This document shows, piece after piece, positions 8,786-15,986 of a stretch of DNA of 64,000 bases (position 1 is the stretch's first letter; each line of letters starts with the position of its first letter). A model generated the notes under the pieces. The model did not search any database and was not told where the DNA came from. It saw only the letters and a list, made by a program, of their open reading frames with translations. This stretch comes from Halapricum hydrolyticum (GTDB lineage Archaea; Halobacteriota; Halobacteria; Halobacteriales; Haloarculaceae): the NCBI RefSeq assembly GCF_025517535.1, contig NZ_JAOPKC010000001.1:248001-312000 (forward strand). The letters run 5' to 3'. Both the position numbers and the translations under genes were made by a program.

Positions 8786-8953
8786 CCGCGGCATCTGACC
8801 CAGACATAACAGGTGTCATAGGCTAGTGCGCTTCTAGAGAATTCATATTATATATTGGATCTGAGATGGGCGGCACAGAGGATGCGTGCAGTCCGTGACA
8901 ACGTGCTTCTAACCGACAGTAGCCTTATCAGAGCCCAGTGCACATTGGTCTCT

Positions 8954-9124
8954 ATGCCCAATGGTTCATTCGGGGAGTCGACCGCAGTCTCGGTGACTGA
9001 GAACCAGATGAGGACTCTCCTGGAGGAAGAAGGAACCGGCATACTTGCATTCTCGACCGACGATCTCCCGTATATTCTTCCGATGTCGTTCGGCTACGAC
9101 GGAGATTCAACGCTCTATAAATGA
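8954..9124 (+). pseudogene. Truncated pyridoxamine 5'-phosphate oxidase-like flavin protein
   Basis: 56 residues remain from a family usually about 150 long: the start MPNGSFGESTAVSVTENQM and the first strands (GILAFSTDDLPYILPMSFGYD) fit small haloarchaeal FMN-binding split-barrel proteins. The frame hits TGA just before a transposon-type hairpin at 9139-9160, so insertion of an IS element most likely cut the gene. No continuation is seen beyond the transposon remnants. A frame extended upstream to 8855 lacks support. Confidence 0.65.
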
Positions 9125-9138
9125 AAGCAGCGCGAGTA

Positions 9139-9160
9139 CCACGGGCCACCGTGCCCGTGG
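9139..9160 (+). repeat. IS terminal hairpin with CACCGT loop (left-end type)
   Basis: A perfect 8-bp stem CCACGGGC/GCCCGTGG encloses the hexaloop CACCGT and is followed by ATGAAG. The same loop with different stems occurs at 51192-51213 (also followed by ATGAAG) and 52567-52588, the two ends of a TnpB element. This is the left end of the element whose decayed TnpB starts at 9207. Confidence 0.75.
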
Positions 9161-9206
9161 ATGAAGCGCGCCAAAAACACAAACATTCAACAGGAAACGA
9201 ACCATA

Positions 9207-9535
9207 TTGAAATCCAGTGCAGTCGTCCAAACTCACCCAAACGCTATCATTCGGTTTAGACATTCACACGGGGAGTGGCGACGACCTGCAACGTGGGTGT
9301 CTCGAAGCCCGACGCATCCGCAACGAAACCAACCGCCTCGACTGACACGACTGGGACTGGGAAGACATCAAACCAGTTGTCGTGGATAACGCGAACCACG
9401 TCAAAAACACCAGCCAACTCATCGTTGACAAAGCTCTCGGGGAACTCAAAACGCGACCCAAAGTAGTTGGCAAAACTATAAGTAATCGTAACTATCGGGA
9501 GACAGCAAATTTGATGGCAGAAAATAGAAGAAGTC
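9207..9535 (+). pseudogene. tnpB: Decayed TnpB (IS200/IS605-IS1341 type), N-terminal part
   Basis: Translation shows the N-terminus of a haloarchaeal TnpB: KSSAVVQTHPNAI from the TTG/ATG-like start, then after a frame change SFGLDIHTGSGDDLQRGCLE and RRIRNETNRLD, an in-frame TGA near 9342, and DWDWEDIKPVVVDNANHVKN with QLIVDKALGEL. The RuvC and zinc-finger parts are missing. It therefore has at least one frameshift, one stop and a large 3' loss, and cannot encode a working nuclease. No tnpA is present. Confidence 0.75.
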
Positions 9536-9787
9536 AACTCAAACTCACCTCGTGAGTTGATGGAGGGTGTTGTCATCGTGTGGTTTTTAGCTACAGAGAC
9601 AAATACGTATATATACATAATTATTTTTTATGTACGTACCGTACTTGCTTATGTGGGGGAACGGGTGTGGCACCTTGTGCCTCTGACACCAGATCGCCCA
9701 TCGTACTACCGTTTCCCCGCATCTGACATTGGTGACTAGTTTGCTATTCTCCTACTGTGCTGTTGTCATAATCCAGGTGAACTACCC

Positions 9788-9925
9788 CTACCTACTCACT
9801 CGCGGCGTAGCCGCTCGTTCCTTGAGGCAGGGGCTTCCTGCTTCCACGACGCGCTTTGCAGACACAACCGCAGTGTCCGCAGGGAGCGCAGTCTCCACAG
9901 GCGTTCCTTCGGAGTGACTCACTCC
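9788..9925 (-). pseudogene. tnpB: Orphan TnpB 3' end with element right end
   Basis: Read on the minus strand the frame gives TPVETALPADTAVVSAKRVV then EAGSPCLKERAATPRVSR and TAG at 9788-9790, the typical C-terminal tail of haloarchaeal TnpB. The bases after the stop (GGGGTAGTTCACC) match those after the orphan 3' end at 42060-42137. The rest of the gene is absent. Since omega-RNA scaffolds overlap the tnpB 3' end, this could still produce a guide-type RNA reading out toward lower coordinates, but that is inference. Confidence 0.7.
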
Positions 9926-10166
9926 TAAATGAGGCACTTGATTATGTTAGGTCGTCTCCCACGCGGGCGACTGCTTCCACGAACCTGCCCGATAGACGGT
10001 CACCGACTGCATTTCGGTCGACGTAGCGGTGCCGGCGGGATGACTCGAGAGGGAATTTTTCCACCTTATCGGACACTCATAGTGTATATGAACACTGACA
10101 GTGAACAGTCCATAGGATTGCACGTCTCCTTCCCCCTTCGCTGGTAGTCGAGGGTAGTTCGCAGCG

Positions 10167-10446
10167 CTCGAGCGGACGTACAGTTCTACGTGATCGACCG
10201 AGGGCTGGCAAAGACAGAGGATCTGATGAACCACGAGGAAACGTTCGAGTACGGGGTGCAGGCTGGCGTGTTCTCCAGGGCAACGAAAGACGAACTGATC
10301 GAACTCTGACAGAACTACCGCAACGGGATGTACTACAACAGGAGCGTGCAGCTGCGGAGCAGGCCGAAGCGATGCTGGCATACGCCGAGTGTATGCACGA
10401 CAACGTCCCGGCGCTCTCCGGCCGGGCACACGACTGTATTTGCTGA
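10167..10446 (+). pseudogene. Broken HEPN-like small protein gene
   Basis: Joining frames gives a plausible acidic protein: DVQFYVIDRGLAKTEDLMNH, EETFEYGVQAGVFSRATKDE, LIEL, an in-frame TGA near 10307 where Trp might be expected, QNYRNGMYYNRSV, then after a frameshift AAEQAEAMLAYAECMHDNVP and RAHDCIC. The helical pattern and the R-N-G-x-Y-Y region recall small HEPN-type proteins of haloarchaeal toxin-antitoxin or defence loci. The family call is tentative; that the gene is broken is clearer. Confidence 0.45.
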
Positions 10447-10678
10447 CGGAGAGAAACGGCTTATTGAACTACCTGCGGCAAACCTGACCGGGGAGTCATC
10501 TGCGACAGGATGGATTTGCTTCGTTGAAACCCTCAACTGCTGTCAGTTCCGCCCTGCTGAATATAGAGCGTGAGTTCAGCACGGCATTCGAACAGAGAGA
10601 TCGGCCACCGGGATAGAGAGTTATCAGATAATGGGAATAGCCAGTAACAGCATTAACCCATCCAACCAATGGCCATCA

Positions 10679-11566
10679 ATGAGTGGTGAGCATCGGCATC
10701 GTCAGGCCGGCCGTCTCGGACATGTAGCACACGCCGCTACGCCCTGGGGATTTCCGATCCTCTATTTGGGGTGGGCATTTCTATTCTGGGCTCCGATTGT
10801 GGTCTCAGACGAGTCAGTTTGGTCGTTCCCCAATGTCGGACTGTTTCTTGTCGGTGGTCTGAGTCCACTGTTGGCGGGCTTGCTGTTGGCTTGGCTCACT
10901 CGGGGTTGGGAGGGCCTCAGGGACCTCGGCACGCGACTGATCGAAGTCGGACGGATTGAGCCACGCTGGTGGCTCGTCATTGTCCTGTACTGGCCACTTT
11001 TCAATCTCTTGCTGGCGGGTGGAGCGCTGTTGTTCGGGGTCACGGCGGAGCCCCTGGAGTTCATTTCGACTGATCGCTTGTTCGATCCAGTAGCACTCTT
11101 CTCGCTCGTCGCGTTTGCCTTTGTTTTCCCTGTCGTCGAAGAGATCGGGCTACGCGGGTACTGGCTCGACCGGTTGCAAGAACGCTGGAGTGCGCTCGTT
11201 GCTGGAACTATCAACGGAACGGCGTGGGCAATCTGGCACGCGCCCTTTGTTCTCTTTTCCGGGTACTACGCCAATACGACCTTCGAGCCGGAACTGTCGT
11301 GGTTCGTACCGATGCTGGTGCTCGATACCATCATTCTGGTCTGGGTCTACAACAATACCCGTCGAAGCATTCTGGCAGTACTGATGTTCCACGCATTGGG
11401 AAATATGACCGGCGAGTTGATGGGATTTGCACCCGAGATGTATCCGTTTATCCTCTCGGGCTACGCCCTCGTCGCGGTGGTCCTCGTAGCTGGCTGGAGT
11501 CCCGAATCGCTTCGCGGATGGGGAGTCCAATCGCCGCTGGCAGAGACAACAAGCTGGGAGTTATGA
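10679..11566 (+). CDS. CPBP-family intramembrane metalloprotease
   Basis: About 295 residues with multiple membrane segments. The three family motifs are visible: EEIGLRGY (EExxxR), WHAPF, and HALGNMTG (HxxxN), which form the metal-binding site of CAAX-processing and bacteriocin-processing (Abi/CPBP) proteases. An in-frame ATG lies 16 codons upstream at 10631; I prefer 10679 because the extra N-terminus is unlike homologues. It sits alone in a decayed island and seems to be its only intact gene. The substrate is unknown. Confidence 0.8.
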   Translation: MSGEHRHRQAGRLGHVAHAATPWGFPILYLGWAFLFWAPIVVSDESVWSFPNVGLFLVGGLSPLLAGLLLAWLTRGWEGLRDLGTRLIEVGRIEPRWWLVIVLYWPLFNLLLAGGALLFGVTAEPLEFISTDRLFDPVALFSLVAFAFVFPVVEEIGLRGYWLDRLQERWSALVAGTINGTAWAIWHAPFVLFSGYYANTTFEPELSWFVPMLVLDTIILVWVYNNTRRSILAVLMFHALGNMTGELMGFAPEMYPFILSGYALVAVVLVAGWSPESLRGWGVQSPLAETTSWEL

Positions 11567-11708
11567 GAGACTCTGTCCAGAACAGGCCGTATTGGCCACC
11601 TCATTCTGACAAATAAACTGGATAGAGGACCGAGTTGCTGAATATGCGCCCTCCATCTTGCACAGGCGCTATCGACCTACCTAGTCTCTGTCAGAATAGC
11701 CATGCAAG

Positions 11709-12065
11709 ACATATGCCAGTCATCAGTTCGATGATTTGGGAGTCGAGCGGAGTCATGTGGCGATCCATAAGTGGGTTCACAAAGCCGATCTCCAGCCGAT
11801 TTCGACGGTCACTGCGGATCAACTTGCAGTGGATGAGAAGATGATCCGCCTGCACGGCCAGGAGTTCTGGCTGTACGGCGCTGTCGATCCCGAAATGAGC
11901 GAAATCTTGCACGTGAGCCTGTTACCGACGGCGACAAAACGTGTCTTCTGGGAAGTAGAACGCAGAACATCATCGTTTGCCAATAGTTTCAGCCATGTCG
12001 AGCTAGAGACAGCTGAAAATTGGCTCGAAGCCTTCGCCGTCTACCACAACTCACGCCAAACTTAA
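11709..12065 (+). pseudogene. IS6-family transposase with internal deletion
   Basis: The frame gives the haloarchaeal IS6 transposase sequence DDLGVERSHVAIHKWVHKAD, the first catalytic Asp (TADQLAVDEK) and EFWLYGAVDP, then jumps from SLLPTATK straight to RVFWEVERRTSSFANSF and the C-terminal AENWLEAFAVYHNSRQT. The missing segment, about 70-80 residues, holds the second Asp and the catalytic Glu, so the enzyme is dead. Similarity begins about 11709, but the normal N-terminal region upstream is degraded. No right terminal repeat follows; the sequence runs directly into a truncated integrase. Confidence 0.8.
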
Positions 12066-12929
12066 CGCGATGAGTTCGTCGTGACTGTCGTATTTCGGGC
12101 GTGCCGCGCGCTCGGCCAGCCACCACTCGAGTTTCTGCGTGGTGTCCTCGCGGAGGCTGACCGTCCAGTTTTCGCCGCCGCCAGTCGCCTTGCTGTCTTC
12201 TTCTTTCGGGATCCGCAGCACGGCGTTCTGCAAGTCTACCCACTGGACGCGAGCCCGCCTGACCTCGACGGGACGTAATCCGCCATCAAGGCTGACAGCA
12301 ACGATACTAGGGAGCTTCCAGCTGACCGCATCCTCCCAGTCTTCGGGGGTCACTTCGTTCTTCGGCTTTTCGAGGCGCTGGGCGAGATAAATCTTCCACC
12401 GATCGCGCTCTTCCGGCGTCGCGTCGTTGTAGTTCGGCAACGACGCGTAGTTCAGCGTCGCGTTCCGCAGCAACTTGCGCTCGTCGAGGGTGAAGTAGTC
12501 TCGTGCGTGGTGAGTCTGCTGACCCGGCGAGAACGTCTCTTCGGGTTCCCACTCCTCCGCGCCCTTTTCGTGGGCCCGCCACCCGAAGTAGCGTTGCAGG
12601 GCCTTGACGTACTGGCTCTTATTTTCGTCGGCGGTGCCACGCGTGCGCAGTTTCTCGACGATGGCGTCGGCGTGGTCGTGGTTCAGCACCGTCGTGTATC
12701 CCTCGTTCTCCCAGATCCAGCGGTAGATCTTCGAGAGCCTGTAGGATGTGTTTTCGACGACGATGTCGCTGTATCCCTCGGCTCGGTCTGGGTCTTTCCC
12801 TTCCTGCCACAGCCACGAGAGCACTTCGAGTCGGTGGTCGCGGTACTCTCGCATCTGTAGCATATCTAACTCCGAATGGGCCGAATCGTGGACGACCGGC
12901 ACGCAGTCTGGTAGTTTTTCGATTGTCAT
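12051..12929 (-). pseudogene. Tyrosine integrase truncated at its C-terminus
   Basis: 292 residues from ATG at 12929. The N-terminal SAM-like core-binding domain spans about residues 30-115, and the catalytic domain begins with the conserved Arg box (DGGLRPVEVRRARVQWVD), then IPKEEDSKATGGGENW, the lysine hairpin region. The frame stops soon after, before the H-x-x-R box and nucleophilic Tyr, its last codons coming from the abutting IS6 remnant. It therefore cannot recombine DNA alone. It points toward the tRNA-His gene, whose duplicated 3' end at 13096-13117 may be its attachment site. Confidence 0.75.
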
Positions 12930-13095
12930 ATTTTTATTAGCCCTGACAGTTTGGGGGGTGACCGCAAACGGCGGCGGGATGGCGGCTCAGATTACGTCCC
13001 AGTCTTTTCTGGGGGTGACTAACCTCGGGTGAACGCCAGAATACAGAACCCTCTTCAGAGGCTCTGAATCTGTGATAATCGAAGGAATTGGGAGA

Positions 13096-13117
13096 CCGGG
13101 TGCGAGAATCGAACCCG
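13096..13117. repeat. Duplicate of the tRNA-His 3' end (att-like)
   Basis: These 22 bases are identical to 13203-13224, the T-arm and acceptor 3' part of tRNA-His. Duplication of a tRNA 3' end beside an integrase gene is the usual trace of site-specific integration. An inverted partial copy (GGTTCGATTCTC, about 13145-13156) folds back on it, with an inner hairpin GCGAGAC/GTCTCGC between. Confidence 0.65.
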
Positions 13118-13200
13118 ACTGCGAGACTCGCTTCGCTCGTCTCGCGTGGTTCGATTCTCTGCGGACTTTCGGCTCCTCACGTCTGTTCGTCGCCAGAAAG

Positions 13201-13273
13201 GTCCGGGTGCGAGAATCGAACCCGCGTCCCAGCCTCCACAAGGCTGGAGGATAACCACTACCCCAACCCGGAC
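13201..13273 (-). tRNA. tRNA-His (GTG)
   Basis: On the minus strand the cloverleaf is complete: acceptor TCCGGGT/ACCCGGA, a D arm, anticodon stem CAGCC/GGCTG with loop TTGTGGA (anticodon GTG), and T arm GCGGG-TTCGATT-CTCGC. A G before position 1 faces a C at position 73, the G-1:C73 pair that marks tRNA-His. No intron is seen. CCA is not encoded. The gene lies beside the truncated integrase. Confidence 0.93.
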
Positions 13274-13402
13274 ACGCGTTGGGCATCCCAATGTAGCCGG
13301 AGTGCGATTGATATAGGTTACGTTCCCGTTCGGGTGCGCTATTCCGTCACGCGATTTCTGACGGGAGAAACCTCTATACGGTATCACGACACACATACAG
13401 AC

Positions 13403-13537
13403 ATGGTAACCACGACCGAAAAAGACGGCGAGACGTGGTATCAGTGCGAGGAATGCGAGATGCTGTTCGACAACCGGTCGGACGCCAAACAGCACGAACA
13501 GAACTGTGACGCGGAGGACCCGTCGTACATCCAGTGA
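13403..13537 (+). CDS. Small C2HC zinc-finger protein
   Basis: 44 residues from ATG 13403; the longer open frame upstream runs through the tRNA and is not coding. The protein has C-x2-C then H-x4-C spaced as in a classical zinc finger (CEECEMLFDNRSDAKQHEQNC-like order, split: CEECEML, FDNRSDAKQHEQNC). Such tiny zinc-finger proteins are widespread in haloarchaea, and one-domain examples act as regulators of motility or biofilm. A TATA-like CTATACGG is about 28 bases before the ATG. Function unknown. Confidence 0.8.
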   Translation: MVTTTEKDGETWYQCEECEMLFDNRSDAKQHEQNCDAEDPSYIQ

Positions 13538-13594
13538 TCGCAGGACGCGCGCGCCGCTATTCGGTCGTCGAACGGTAGAAGCTGCGCGGTCGTT

Positions 13595-13674
13595 ATACTG
13601 TCGGCCGTAACATTTCGGCAGGATTTCGCCACCCGGTGTGGCGGAAATCTCCACGAACGTACAGTCGGCAGTAT
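13595..13674 (+). repeat. 80-bp structured palindromic repeat (MITE-like), copy B
   Basis: It aligns with the reverse complement of the element at 4601-4680 over exactly 80 bases: outer arms ATACTGTCGGCCGTAA and GTACAGTCGGCAGTAT, an inner hairpin ATTTCGCCAC/GTGGCGGAAAT, and a shared GAACGTACAG. Differences in the stems partly compensate each other. The outer end touches the stop codon of rpl15e, so the repeat forms the end of that gene's transcript and lies between convergent genes. Confidence 0.75.
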
Positions 13675-14264
13675 TACTTGCCGCGACCTTTGCCGCTGTT
13701 GTTCGAGGGACGCGTGTGCTCGGTCCCTTTGCCCTTCTGCTGGAGACCACGGTTGGACTGGCCGGCACTGGTCAGCCCGCGCAGCGCGCGGTCGTCGTGG
13801 GCGTCGTCGCAGATCCAGTTGAGGTCGTCGTCGTTCTCGATCGCCGGGTGGTTCGGATCGACCAGGATGACTTCGAACCACTTCTGGCTGCCGTCTTCAC
13901 CGACCCAGTAGGAGTTGAGCACGCGCAGATTGCGATACTTGCGAGTCGCGCGCTCCTCGGCGACGCGCTGGAGGTTCTTGCGGCGCGTGATCCGGGTGAC
14001 GCCCTGTCGTTTCGAGCGTCGCCCGGCCTTGTGTCGAACCTTGCGGGCGCTGCCCTTGCGGACGCTGACGCGCACGAGGACGATGCCCTGCTTCGCTTTG
14101 TAGCCCAGCGATCGGGCCTTGTCCAGACGCGTCGGGCGCTCGATCCGCTCGATCGCGCCCTGATCGCGCCACTCCTGCATGCGCTGCCACTGCAGTTCCG
14201 CGACTTTGCCGTCGCCCGGATCTTTCCAGGCGTCCCGAATGTGTGAGTAGAAGCTCTTTGCCAT
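13674..14264 (-). CDS. rpl15e: Ribosomal protein eL15
   Basis: 196 residues from the ATG at 14264 (MAKSFYSHIRDAWKDPGDG); an upstream in-frame ATG would add 38 unrelated residues. The basic, glycine-poor body with KARSLGYKAKQGIVLVRVSV and HKAGRRSKRQG, and the closing motif ALRGLTSAGQSNRGLQ, are diagnostic of eL15, a large-subunit protein. In many archaea it begins the RNase P/proteasome superoperon, whose other members here lie 46 kb away (60.4-63.5 kb). The C-terminal tail is Lys/Gly/Asn rich. Confidence 0.95.
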   Translation of the reverse strand: MAKSFYSHIRDAWKDPGDGKVAELQWQRMQEWRDQGAIERIERPTRLDKARSLGYKAKQGIVLVRVSVRKGSARKVRHKAGRRSKRQGVTRITRRKNLQRVAEERATRKYRNLRVLNSYWVGEDGSQKWFEVILVDPNHPAIENDDDLNWICDDAHDDRALRGLTSAGQSNRGLQQKGKGTEHTRPSNNSGKGRGK

Positions 14265-14434
14265 GGTTTCACCGCGGGCGTCGAGTGGTTCAGTCGGTCG
14301 CCCGACCACATTCCAGCCTGCGACGCATCGATCACTCGACGTGACCGACGGCGGCAGGTGCCCGCTGGAGCCCGCCACCAGCGAGTTATCGAACGTTTTC
14401 CGTTGGCGCGCTTAAGGGCTTCGAACCCGATCGA

Positions 14435-15205
14435 TCACGTCTGGACGACGACCGGGTCGACGTCCCATCGGTCGACGAACGCCGTCAGCTCGTCGGCGTT
14501 CTCGCGGACGCTCGCAGGCGTGTGGGCGTCCGTTCCGAGGGTAAACCGCACGTCGTACTCGGTCAGGATCTCGCGGAAGTCCGGCCCCGGATGGAACTGT
14601 CCGTACCCGTCAGTGACGCGCCCGGCGTTCAGTTCCGGGACCGTCCGGGAGGTCTCCAGGGCCGACGCGATCCGCCGGTAGTGGTCTTCGGTAAACAGCC
14701 CTCGCAGCACCTCGTTGCGCTGTGGGAGATCGACGTGTCCGGCGATCGCGAACAGCTCCGCGTCGATCATCGACACCACGCGGTCGACGTAGGTCTCGAC
14801 GACGTCTCGGCGCTCCGCCTGTGATTTCGCCCCGAAATACGTCTCGTCGTGGAGGTTGTGTCCCTCGACGGTGTGGACGCTACCGATCGCGTAATCGAAC
14901 GCGGCCGTCTCGAGAAATTCCGCGATGTCGGACTCGTCGGCCGGCCGGTAATCCATCTCGACCGCGTCGAAGATCGCGATATCATATCGCTCCCGGAGCG
15001 ATTCAATCGCGTCCCGGCGACGCTCGTGGGTCAGATCGAGGTTGAACCCGAACTCCCTGGCGAACTGCTGCTGTGACGGGTCCGCCGAGACGTTACAGTG
15101 ATCGGCGAACCCGATTCCGTCGAGTCCCTGCTGCTGGGCCGCCGCGAGCATGACTGCCAGAAAATCCCCGTCCGAGTAGTTCGAATGAGCGTGATAATCG
15201 TACAT
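14435..15205 (-). CDS. PHP-domain phosphoesterase (histidinol phosphatase-like)
   Basis: 256 residues of a PHP fold. Metal ligands are visible in four motifs: HAHSNYSDG at residues 5-13, ADHCN near 35, GSVHTVEG near 108 and GTDAHTP near 225, plus GHVDLPQR. The arrangement matches HisK-type histidinol phosphatase and related PHP phosphoesterases. A histidine role would fit hisC elsewhere, but the substrate cannot be proven. The downstream VOC gene on the same strand lies immediately after its start region. Confidence 0.8.
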   Translation of the reverse strand: MYDYHAHSNYSDGDFLAVMLAAAQQQGLDGIGFADHCNVSADPSQQQFAREFGFNLDLTHERRRDAIESLRERYDIAIFDAVEMDYRPADESDIAEFLETAAFDYAIGSVHTVEGHNLHDETYFGAKSQAERRDVVETYVDRVVSMIDAELFAIAGHVDLPQRNEVLRGLFTEDHYRRIASALETSRTVPELNAGRVTDGYGQFHPGPDFREILTEYDVRFTLGTDAHTPASVRENADELTAFVDRWDVDPVVVQT

Positions 15206-15229
15206 AGTGGTCGTCAGGTATCGCGCGGA

Positions 15230-15613
15230 TTACGGGTTTCGGTCGGGCCCGGGGTTCCCCTCGCGAATCGGCTCGGTCTCGTGCAGGAACGTCTGCACCT
15301 CGAAGGATCTGCCGTCGGGATCGGTCCCGAAGAAGTTGTAGATGCGGTACGGCTCGTTCTCGCTCGGCGGATTGTCGGCCACGTCAGCGAGGTCGTCGTA
15401 GCGCTTGTCAACCTCGTCTCGCGTCTCCTCGACGACCGTGACGACGCCGCCTGTCTCGGCCCCGTCGCGCTCGCAGAACCCGACGAGCAGGTTCTCGTAC
15501 TGCAGGATCGTGCACTCGGGCTGCTCCAGCCACTGTTCGAAGCCCAACCGCTCCCTGTAGAACTCGACGACCCGCCCGCGATCGGCCGTCCCGAAGAAAA
15601 CGATACCGGACAT
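15230..15613 (-). CDS. VOC (glyoxalase/dioxygenase) superfamily protein
   Basis: 127 residues from ATG 15613. The fold is shown by FFGTADRGRVVEFYRERLG at the start and IYNFFGTDPDGRSFEVQTF near the end, the two beta-alpha-beta modules of the vicinal-oxygen-chelate family. The usual first His ligand is not evident, while Glu in the second module is kept, so enzyme activity is uncertain; a binding role is possible. It is divergent from the arg leader region. Confidence 0.75.
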   Translation of the reverse strand: MSGIVFFGTADRGRVVEFYRERLGFEQWLEQPECTILQYENLLVGFCERDGAETGGVVTVVEETRDEVDKRYDDLADVADNPPSENEPYRIYNFFGTDPDGRSFEVQTFLHETEPIREGNPGPDRNP

Positions 15614-15707
15614 GGACGAGCGAACGGCTGGTGTGGGCAAAAGGATCCCGACAGAGATTGAGAGGGCGACCCACGACAAGGAGACCCACGGCGGTCGCGT
15701 CCCGGAA

Positions 15708-15715
15708 AGTATTAG
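15708..15715 (+). promoter_or_regulatory. TATA element for the argG leader transcript
   Basis: AGTATTAG with purine-rich bases upstream is centred about 31 bases before the leader ATG at 15743 and about 275 before argG. No comparable TATA lies at the right distance before argG, so the leader is probably transcribed as part of the argGH message. Confidence 0.5.
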
Positions 15716-15742
15716 TACTCTTCTGGGAATACCAATGGCTAC

Positions 15743-15886
15743 ATGACGCGGACCGCGACGCCCGGCGTACGCGAGGTCGCCAGCGAGGGGTCCGCTTCCG
15801 TTTTCGCGACGATCCGACGACGGGGCTGGGCTCCGTCCAGCGGTCGGTCGGGTGTCGACGACATCCGACGACGACGGGGCCGTTAG
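15743..15886 (+). CDS. Possible Arg-rich leader peptide of argG
   Basis: 47 codons, starting close to the predicted transcription start and ending 100 bases before argG. Eleven of 47 residues are Arg, clustered in I-R-R-R-G (24-28) and I-R-R-R-R-G-R-stop (41-47), using CGA/CGG/CGT codons. The stop codon lies in the loop of a 5-bp hairpin followed by a pyrimidine-rich run. That arrangement before an arginine gene resembles an attenuator leader. A warning: GAC repeats in another frame also create CGA runs, so the Arg richness may be compositional. Confidence 0.4.
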   Translation: MTRTATPGVREVASEGSASVFATIRRRGWAPSSGRSGVDDIRRRRGR

Positions 15887-15890
15887 GCCC
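15877..15890 (+). terminator. Hairpin plus T-rich run in the argG leader
   Basis: GGGCC-GTTA-GGCCC forms a 5-bp hairpin overlapping the leader stop codon and is followed by TGCTACTATTCTTTCCC. It could terminate or pause transcription when ribosomes are not stalled on the Arg codons. A second hairpin, CGGGAA-AAACA-TTCCCG (15959-15975), lies 11 bases before the argG ATG. Confidence 0.4.
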
Positions 15891-15986
15891 TGCTACTATT
15901 CTTTCCCACGACGGACACGGTTTCACACACTCGATACCGCCCACTGTCGGGTTCCGGGCGGGAAAAACATTCCCGACACGACAACA

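Noticed and set aside
6866..8794. 642-codon open frame on the minus strand opposite ABCE1
   Set aside because: It is the GC-driven antisense shadow of rli1; the composition (Val/Arg/Asp rich, no domain) and full overlap with a certain gene rule it out.
9557..9739. 60-codon frame in the AT-rich part of the island
   Set aside because: It starts within decayed transposon sequence, is rich in Ile/Tyr from AT-rich DNA and lacks any promoter.
13096..13156. Second tRNA beside tRNA-His
   Set aside because: Only the T-arm/acceptor end is duplicated; no anticodon arm or matching 5' acceptor exists.
15852..15986. N-terminal extension of ArgG from an upstream ATG
   Set aside because: The extra 45 residues are unlike ArgG proteins and the conserved start MPGEHSGTVALAF lies at 15987.
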